A stretch of 64,000 nucleotides of DNA from Chrysomallon squamiferum. Taxonomy: Eukaryota; Mollusca; Gastropoda; Neomphalida; Peltospiridae. The notes below the pieces were generated by a model. That model saw nothing but the letters and a program-made list of their open reading frames with translations, was not told where the DNA came from and did not search any database. A program made the position numbers and the translations under genes. Positions 50,535 to 64,000 of this stretch are shown one piece after another (the first letter of the stretch is position 1; each line of letters starts with the position of its first letter). The stretch is taken from positions 10,617,476 to 10,681,475 of the forward strand of contig CM022665.1 in NCBI GenBank assembly GCA_012295275.1. Reading direction: 5' to 3'.

Positions 50535-51144
50535 GCCTAGGTTACTTTCGTCTTACATTGCAATTAAGAATTTAATCTGTACAAGTTTAACATTTTGCAT
50601 AATCTTCACCTTCTTTCTCTCACTCATACACCAAAACGAGCGCGTGCAGACAGATAAACATATAGCTAGGTAATTTTTCCCAGTAATGCAATTAAGAAAT
50701 TTGATTGTACCCATTTTGCACGATATCTTTGGGACAACTTTATTAGACTGGCACTACATAATTTTGTCAAAAATAGCGTTTTACATCCAGAAGCCATGAC
50801 AGAAAATAAATCATTTTACTCTGGCTGTGTCATTAAAGAAAACAAAAATTAACAATGACAGTTATGTCTACGGCTGCTAATACTATTACAACTATAGCTG
50901 CTGAAACATCAATTACTTATTACTTCCCTGATCGCCATCACTAGAAAACTTTATTAGGTTTAAGCCTTCAGGCATACGACAATTTGACTTAAATTTACTC
51001 GGTTCACTGTTTAGGTTTTGGAAGAACAATTAAAAATGTTGTAATACACTTTTGTAAATACGTTGTTTCAGTTTATCTGAAGATCATTGTAAAATAATAT
51101 TGAACTATTTTTTAGATCTTTTATTCATTTATTTATTTATTTAT

Positions 51145-51146
<2 letters not shown>

Positions 51147-51181
<35 letters not shown>
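51147..51181. repeat. Poly-T tract
   Basis: About 35 T residues after a short TTTA repeat. Confidence 0.95.
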
Positions 51182-51183
<2 letters not shown>

Positions 51184-51411
51184 GTGGTAGTGGGGAGTTG
51201 TTTAAAATAATAATAATAATAATAAAAAATTCGTTTCAAACAACAACAACAAAATAATAATAATAAAAATAAATACATATAAATAAAAATTAATCTAATT
51301 TATCTATGACTGGTATGGGGGTTTTAATTTTTAATTTTTAAAATTATTTTTATTAATTTTTCAAATTTTGTATTTATTTTATTTTATTTAATTAACTTAT
51401 TTATTTATTTA

Positions 51412-51416
<5 letters not shown>

Positions 51417-51466
<50 letters not shown>
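51417..51466. repeat. (ATT)n microsatellite
   Basis: ATT run of about 50 bases. Confidence 0.95.
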
Positions 51467-51467
<1 letters not shown>

Positions 51468-51692
51468 TGTGACTGAAATTCATTCCATTCTCAAAAAAAC
51501 ATCCTTTGACTGTACACTTGTCTGAAAATCTCGATGTGTAAATATATGTAACTGATAAATGTTTCACTTTTTACAAAGATGTTAAAGACTAGTAATACAA
51601 CAAAACAAAATCATTTATTAATAACGTGTGTGTTGTTCTTAAAAGAGCTTCATGAGTTCAGCCCTATGTGTAATAAATTTTATGTAAAAAAA

Positions 51693-51700
<8 letters not shown>

Positions 51701-51749
<49 letters not shown>

Positions 51750-51772
51750 TTTTTTTTTTTTTTTTTTTTTTT
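51701..51772. repeat. (AAT)n followed by poly-T
   Basis: About 46 bases of AAT repeat followed by about 24 T residues. Confidence 0.95.
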
Positions 51773-52173
51773 AATGTCATTATACGGTTACAGTTGTAAG
51801 ACTAAATTCATATTTTATTTTATTAAATACACATCTTAACGGAGAACTGGGTGAACTCGAATATCCTGTTTTCGCTTTTCCGTTTTCCTATTAAATATTT
51901 TACTGCCGACAATGTAACTAAGAAGGACAACTCCCATTGTCGCTACATTCCTCCAGAAAAAGAGGCTAGAACCAAGAGCAAGCGTTGATTTGAAACTGAA
52001 GGCCGAGTAAGGATATTAGCTTTCAGTTCTCCAGTTTGTAGACAGATGCAGGAACAAGTAACTGTGCCGTGTCTCGCTGCTTGCTCCTATAATAAATAAA
52101 ATTCCGTAGATAAAGAATTTACATGCTTAATACTTTACAGAAACGCTGATAGGCCAAACTAATTAGCAGGTGG

Positions 52174-52176
52174 TGA

Positions 52177-52251
<75 letters not shown>
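52174..52251. repeat. (GA)n microsatellite
   Basis: GA repeat of nearly 80 bases with one interruption (GACAGA). Confidence 0.95.
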
Positions 52252-52252
<1 letters not shown>

Positions 52253-52404
52253 AATGTAAGCTTTTCACAGCAATGCTACAAGTAAATATGCACATCAAAG
52301 AATATTAATGGCGTCACTTAATGTTTATTGCGACTAAGTAGATACGGATGCTGGATATGACACTTCTCATTTTTGCATTGCTAGTAGTGAGTAGGCGTAT
52401 CTTG

Positions 52405-52408
<4 letters not shown>

Positions 52409-52467
<59 letters not shown>
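52409..52467. repeat. (CT)n microsatellite
   Basis: CT repeat of about 59 bases. It is complementary to the GA tract 160 bases upstream, so the two could pair as a large hairpin. Confidence 0.95.
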
Positions 52468-52472
<5 letters not shown>

Positions 52473-52539
52473 ATATTACTACGTATATACAGCGAATGTT
52501 CGATCTGAAACAAAACAAAAACAAAAAAGTAATGATATA

Positions 52540-52558
52540 TGTGTGTGTGTGAATGTGT

Positions 52559-52590
<32 letters not shown>

Positions 52591-52591
52591 T
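52540..52591. repeat. (GT)n/(CA)n/(TA)n microsatellite
   Basis: A short GT run, then a CA run, then a TA run. Confidence 0.9.
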
Positions 52592-52909
52592 AGAAAAGAA
52601 AAGAAAAAAAAACAACTAAATAATAAATAACAGTTTTTACTTTTTGGATAAAGTATTTCTCTAAAGTTGCACGACAAGAATTACAAAATTACAGTTTTGG
52701 ATGTCATTTAGTAAATAGTTTTCTATAAATATATTTAGATAAAAGAAAATCAAGCCTGATCTATTTATTTGTATATTTGTTTAAACAACTTAACCACCAA
52801 TCTACAGTTTTCACCTGTAATCAAATATTAGATAATTAATACTGTAACAATGCAGGTATTTGGTGATATTATCATATATTTATATTTAATATTATTATTA
52901 TTGTTGTTT

Positions 52910-53255
52910 TATCCTTACAGTGATAAGCTTAACAACAAGACATGACAGGAGGGATGTCTTCCCCCACCCTGTCTGACCTTCCACCACACAGATAAAATTA
53001 TCATCGTCAGACAACTCCCAAGTCTGACCTTTGTCCCCTGAACAAAAAACCAAAAGCAAATGATTAATGATGTAGAAATAATAACAAGCAAACAAAAACA
53101 AAGAAGAAGGTAAATATGCCACAGTAAGTAAACAAATTAATAATGAGCTTGCTGTAATTTCTCTGTATGACATATACATCAAGAAATTAAAATGGTAGCA
53201 TCCATTGCTTGATATATTATTATTATTATTTTACTTTATTATCAGCAAAGGTTGG
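52910..53255 (-). pseudogene. Inverted duplicate of the NACHT P-loop exon with flanking introns
   Basis: Read on the minus strand, this segment repeats 37124-37468 with only three differences that I can see by eye in about 345 bases. It contains the whole exon 10 (the P-loop GQTGWGKTS) with identical protein, one synonymous change, and intact acceptor and donor. Weaker similarity continues to about 53440 and corresponds to 36790-36960; the part holding the 21-base micro-exon is missing. No neighbouring NACHT exon is recognisable, so this is an isolated exon copy rather than a gene. Confidence 0.9.
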
Positions 53256-53702
53256 TCACTACTAACTTCAATTTTTCTCAAGGGAATTCTCTAACCCTCA
53301 TTAAAATAAATTTCTTCTGTAAATTAACCTGCTTAAATAATTATTGGTTTATATTTTATTCTGAAGTGCTGTGATCATGATAAAAATTAAAATAAAAAAC
53401 CTTAAAAAAAATCTCAAATTATTATGAGCAAACACAGACACTTACCACTGTCTTGACATCACAAATGGGTTTATCATAAATTCTGAGTTGAGGATAGATA
53501 GGATTTACTGGCTTCAGTATTATCCCATGTCAGATGCTTGTTTCTAAGTTCCTTGTGTGTACCATTGAGTTAACTGTCCCGCATATCACACAAACTGTTT
53601 GCGCCAGTTGTTAAAGTTGCTCTCTGGTGGCAAGTAAGAAACCATTTTTCTAAAGTGCCGCCTTTTTTCTGTGACTCCAATTAATCCATAGGGTTTGTTT
53701 GT

Positions 53703-53706
<4 letters not shown>

Positions 53707-53734
<28 letters not shown>
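53707..53734. repeat. Poly-T tract
   Basis: About 28 T residues, near the far end of the inverted exon copy. Confidence 0.95.
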
Positions 53735-53985
53735 CATCAAAAGTAATAAATTGTTTCAGAGACGTATCTGTCCAAAACTGACTAAACAGATGGTCTGTAG
53801 GATTTATAAAGTGATTCCCATTCGTGAACTTTTCACGAACTTGAGTATTGTGTGAGGAAGTTCATTTCTGTGAGAAACAATGGCATAATTTTGTCTGCCC
53901 TTGAAACAGACGTACAGCACCTTGTCAGCTGTGGTCGACAAATGCATAAACCAGTCTCCTGTTCTTAAAGTCGTAAAGAATTCTA

Positions 53986-54482
53986 GCATGAGCGTAGCCA
54001 GTTTTAAAATTAAGGAGAGCGAGAAGAACCACCCTTCCCCCACCAAACCACCCCCCAAAAAACATCAAGAAATAATGTACCGAATATTTCAAAAATCCTT
54101 TATACATTCTTATTTTGTATTTAAAATGAAAACACAGATCTTAACGTAAAATGAAAACAAAAGAAATCAAGGTGTAAAATGTATGATGCAAATACAACAC
54201 CCTTTTCGTCTACGCTTCATTTCAGCAATATATTTCACTAAATCATAATCCTCATCGGTAGATGATTCCCTTTCATTAGAGAGCAAAGATAACCCAGTCT
54301 ATACTTGCCCATAACTGAGAATAAATAGATCAATAAATAAATAAATAATATAAAATAACAAGGTTCGACTTTTATTGCATAAATGAACTACATCTTAAAA
54401 ATTGTTGAAAAGGCGTCAGTTTTTAAGAATGTGTTCGTAGGTAGTGGTCGCTTCCTAAATCCTCCCGAGCTACGCCACTGAA
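53986..54482. mobile_element. MITE-like DNA element with GCGTAGC termini
   Basis: The left end reads ATGAGCGTAGCCAG; the right end, on the opposite strand, reads TCAGTGGCGTAGCTCGGGAG. Such GCGTAGC termini are common on non-autonomous DNA transposons of many animals. The interior of about 0.5 kb has no transposase frame. Target-site duplications are not clear. Confidence 0.5.
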
Positions 54483-54849
54483 CGATCAGTACCATCTCAT
54501 TATTCATGTTCCAGAAAGATAATAAATTGTTTGATCACAGTTAATATCAAAACTTTGAAGATGGCTTTCAGGTCATTGTTATTTCTGCACTTCTTGTTTT
54601 TTTTTTTTTTTTTTTTGTTGTTCTTCTTCTTTGTTGTACATTTAAGTTGTGTTTTGTCTTCAATTTTTTTTTTTTTTTTTTTTAATTTTTAAATTTATTT
54701 ATTGTTTTATCCTGTTTCTGAGTTTATTCAAATTAGAATGGTTTATCATTTATAGAAACTTTTTCATTACAATTTACAATCAACAAATCATAGGATTAGG
54801 CACTGAAGTTAAATCCAGTATTGACGTACACCAAACAGATTGCCACAAT

Positions 54850-55590
54850 TAGAATCCAAAGGTGGCCATCTTGAAAATAGCTTCTCTATCCATGCTATCA
54901 ACAGTATAAACACTATCAGTCCTGGGAAACTGCTAAAATTAATTTAATCACATATGCAAATCTAAAATAGGTTAAATACATCCTTGTTTCATGAACTAAT
55001 TATTTGTTTGAAATGAAAAATTCGTATATTTTATCCCCGCTTCAGATTACTCTTGCTTCTTATTGATATGTTTTTTTGGACATATTACCGGTCCTAAAAT
55101 ATTCTTAAGATGATACCCTAACAAAATGTACCATAAAACCTTCTGAATACTTTTGCAACGATGAAGAAACTTAATTGAAAGGGTAAAATTGTGTCCAATA
55201 TTAAGTTTGACAGTGGCCCTTTTGAAAAAATGGCTGCATTAGATAAGCAGTTTCAATTTTTTACAGGTAAGATGACTAATGCTATTCCTGGAAGACCACT
55301 GAACAAAATTATGTCACTCATAGAAGAATTTGATTATTCATGGTCTCTTGCTCCACTAATAATTGTGTGAATATTGTAAAATATATATTTTTATGTACAC
55401 CCCCTTCCTTTCAAATCACTCTAGCAAATAAATGATATCACAGTCTGAGAGTACTACCGATCCTAAAACGTTCCTTGGATGATGCCCAAACTAAATCTTC
55501 CATCAGATCCTCTGAATATTATGAAACCAATCTTCTAGGCCTCTTTTGAAAATCAGCTCCCAGATTAAATATATTGTAAGACGATTATCT
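54850..55590. repeat. Degenerate tandem repeat, period about 330-370 bp
   Basis: Related blocks recur: GGTGGCCATCTTGAAAATAGC (54854), AGTGGCCCTTTTGAAAAAATGG (55211) and a GGCCTCTTTTGAAAATCAGC block (55539); also TTACCGGTCCTAAAATATTC (55085) and TACCGATCCTAAAACGTTCC (55455), each followed by a related GATGATxCCxAAC block. About two to three diverged units are present. Confidence 0.6.
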
Positions 55591-56399
55591 AGTTATTGGT
55601 CCGTGTGAGAAGCGCCTTCTTTCGGTGGAGCGGCTCAGTTTTGTTCTGACAGCTAAGCTGAAATTTATTAAACAGAAGTTTTTATTAAAAAGAATGTTAT
55701 ACCCGCTTCCGTGAAACGACTAAAATAATTTTGTCACTAATTGACCGGTAGAATATTCCATGCTGGTTCCATTTGGTCTTTCCTTATATTATTTTTAGAT
55801 TGCCAAAGGAATTGTGGGCACTAAATGGGATAACAATATTTGAAAAACTATTTCCGCCAGAAAGTAAGTATAATTTTCCATGTAGCGAAAACATAATTAA
55901 ATAGTAAACCTGCTTTCTCAGACACTGCAAACTGATTTCTAATGACAATAATGCGATATTCTTTAGTTTTAGTTTAAAACTATAATGAAAATATTTAAAA
56001 GAACTATCACCGACTTTGTCAAAAATTGTCATTGTCAACCGATCGTGAATTCACCAAACCTCTTGAGACCCCCCTGTCTTTTTCTTTGTGTCTCGCTTTG
56101 TGTGTGTGTGTGTGAACGTTAAAGAGCACAGTAGTAGTAGTAGTAATAATAATAATAATAATAACAGTAATAATAATAATAATAATTTTATGGTTATTAC
56201 TGATTTTTCGCATTCTGACATGTTAAATTATTCATGGAATATGGTTGCTTGAATATAATTATAATTAATGAAATCTGGATTCAGTTTGTTTCGTTATTGA
56301 TTTTATGTTATTATTTTATTTTATTTATTTTTACAATTAAAGAATTATTTTTCTTTGTAGATAATAATAATAAAAATAATAATAATAATAATAAAAATA

Positions 56400-56432
<33 letters not shown>

Positions 56433-56706
56433 TAATTAATTAATTAATTACTAATAAAATAAAATAAAATAAATAAAAGTGGCTAGTGCTGATTCTCTAT
56501 GAGAAGGTTCATATAAACGATCCCCTTCTGCTAAATGTAAAATTATTACATCTCTTCCTATCAATATGGTTCTTAATTATCGCACTGTAGATATAACACG
56601 TCTTTAGCGAGTCGCCAAATAAATATTTATTCTTCTTCCAGTTTCTAATAAAATATTGGCAGTGCGGTAAAAAAAAAAAAAAAAAAAAAAAAAATAATAA
56701 TAATAA

Positions 56707-56738
<32 letters not shown>

Positions 56739-56896
56739 GCAACAGTGACATCATTATTATGGATATGATTTTCAAGATAAAATAAATTTCATTACGAAGG
56801 AAAGGCACATGTCTGCTAAAAATAACGACAAAGATTGTTTTATTTTATCAAATATCTACTTTCATTACCTTTGTTTTTGTTGATGTTGTTTATTAT

Positions 56897-56899
<3 letters not shown>

Positions 56900-56982
<83 letters not shown>
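56900..56982. repeat. (CT)n then (TA)n microsatellite
   Basis: CT repeat of about 70 bases followed by a short TA run, in the upstream region of the HHIPL gene. Confidence 0.95.
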
Positions 56983-56983
<1 letters not shown>

Positions 56984-57089
56984 TTTTTTTCTCTTTCTCT
57001 ATCTATCTATCTATCTATCTATCATTTATTATTTATTCTTTATTTTATATTTACTTCAGATGTAAATGTTTGGTTATAAGAGCTTGTCC

Positions 57090-57095
57090 CACGTG
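57090..57095. promoter_or_regulatory. CACGTG E-box upstream of HHIPL
   Basis: A palindromic CACGTG lies about 200 bases before the HHIPL start codon, in the least repetitive part of the upstream region. It is a canonical bHLH site by sequence only. Confidence 0.3.
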
Positions 57096-57298
57096 ATGAA
57101 GCTGGAAGGTAAAATACAAAGGTTGATTGGTTAGCTGAAACATTTCGGCGACGTCATTTGGAAAGTTGACCTTTTTATAGACAGCTGATACCATTATTGC
57201 AACTCTAAAGTGAGTTATATTCACATAATTTCATCACTCAAACAACTGGAATAAATGTGCGTTTAAACCTGTTTGAAAAATATAACTTTACTGACAAA

Positions 57299-63758
<6,460 letters not shown>

Positions 63759-64000
63759 GTAAGTTTAAATTCGTTATTATTTTACAAGTCAACTCTGTGT
63801 GTGGAAAATGTTTATTATTGTTGTTGTTGTTTTTGATATTCTTCTTCTTCTTCTTCTTATTATTATTATTATTAATGATAGTCTTCCCCTTTTTTTTTTT
63901 TTTTTTTGTATTTTTGTATTCTGTTTTGTTCAGTATCATTTATTTGTTTATTTATTTTTATTTTTATTTATTTTTTTATTTTTTTTTTTTATTTACTTAT

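Larger units (their letters stand above)
48833..57298. other. Repeat-rich intergenic region
   Basis: No intact gene is seen. The region holds many microsatellites, an inverted copy of the NACHT P-loop exon (52910-53255), a MITE-like element (53986-54482) and a degenerate tandem repeat (54850-55590). Promoters of FAM89 (leftward) and HHIPL (rightward) lie at its two ends. Confidence 0.6.

Noticed and set aside
52898-53182. Second complete NACHT gene on the minus strand
   Set aside because: Only the P-loop exon and its introns are present; no neighbouring exon of the gene can be recognised on either side.

Overview
The window is nuclear DNA of an animal. It is very AT-rich, packed with microsatellites (ATT, AT, CA, GA/CT and long A/T runs), and its genes are split into many short exons with GT-AG introns of about 0.1-2.5 kb. 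All recognisable genes are animal families. The gene content and repeat style fit an invertebrate, most plausibly a lophotrochozoan such as a mollusc, but nothing I can read fixes the species. I saw no rRNA, tRNA, CRISPR or prokaryotic feature.

Layout: (1) 1-4.0 kb, AT-rich spacer. (2) 4.05-6.72 kb, minus strand: ENPP4/5-type ectonucleotide pyrophosphatase/phosphodiesterase with signal peptide and C-terminal membrane anchor; it carries an in-frame TGA before the anchor and a one-base phase mismatch between two exons. (3) 8.9-14.1 kb, plus strand: AMP-activated protein kinase beta subunit, with two candidate first exons that both begin MGNS. (4) 14.1-18.9 kb, spacer. (5) 19.6-29.5 kb, minus strand: two complete seven-exon NUDT18-like Nudix hydrolase genes in tandem. 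(6) 31.0-42.9 kb, plus strand: an 18-exon gene for an 849-residue DUF4062-NACHT (STAND) NTPase with a cysteine-rich C-terminus, head-to-head with the second NUDT18 copy. (7) 46.95-48.83 kb, minus strand: a two-exon FAM89 (leucine repeat adapter) homologue. (8) 48.9-57.2 kb, repeat-rich spacer with an inverted, nearly identical copy of the NACHT P-loop exon, a MITE-like element and a degenerate ~360-bp tandem repeat. (9) 57.3 kb to the right edge, plus strand: HHIP-like secreted glucose/sorbosone-dehydrogenase-fold protein, incomplete at the window edge and with a one-base frameshift in exon 1.

The most interesting part is 18.9-31.1 kb. The NUDT18 gene, its upstream intergenic region and the divergent first exon of the NACHT gene appear to have been duplicated together as a unit of roughly 6 kb. 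The copies have since diverged: the second Nudix gene has lost one glutamate of the catalytic Nudix box and uses a shifted splice donor, and the first copy of the NACHT first exon is one base too short to splice in frame. The NACHT gene also contains a 72-bp tandem array that multiplies one splice donor, and its P-loop exon has been copied about 15.5 kb downstream in inverted orientation. All exon models were made by eye from splice motifs, frame continuity and remembered family sequence; none has been checked against transcripts.
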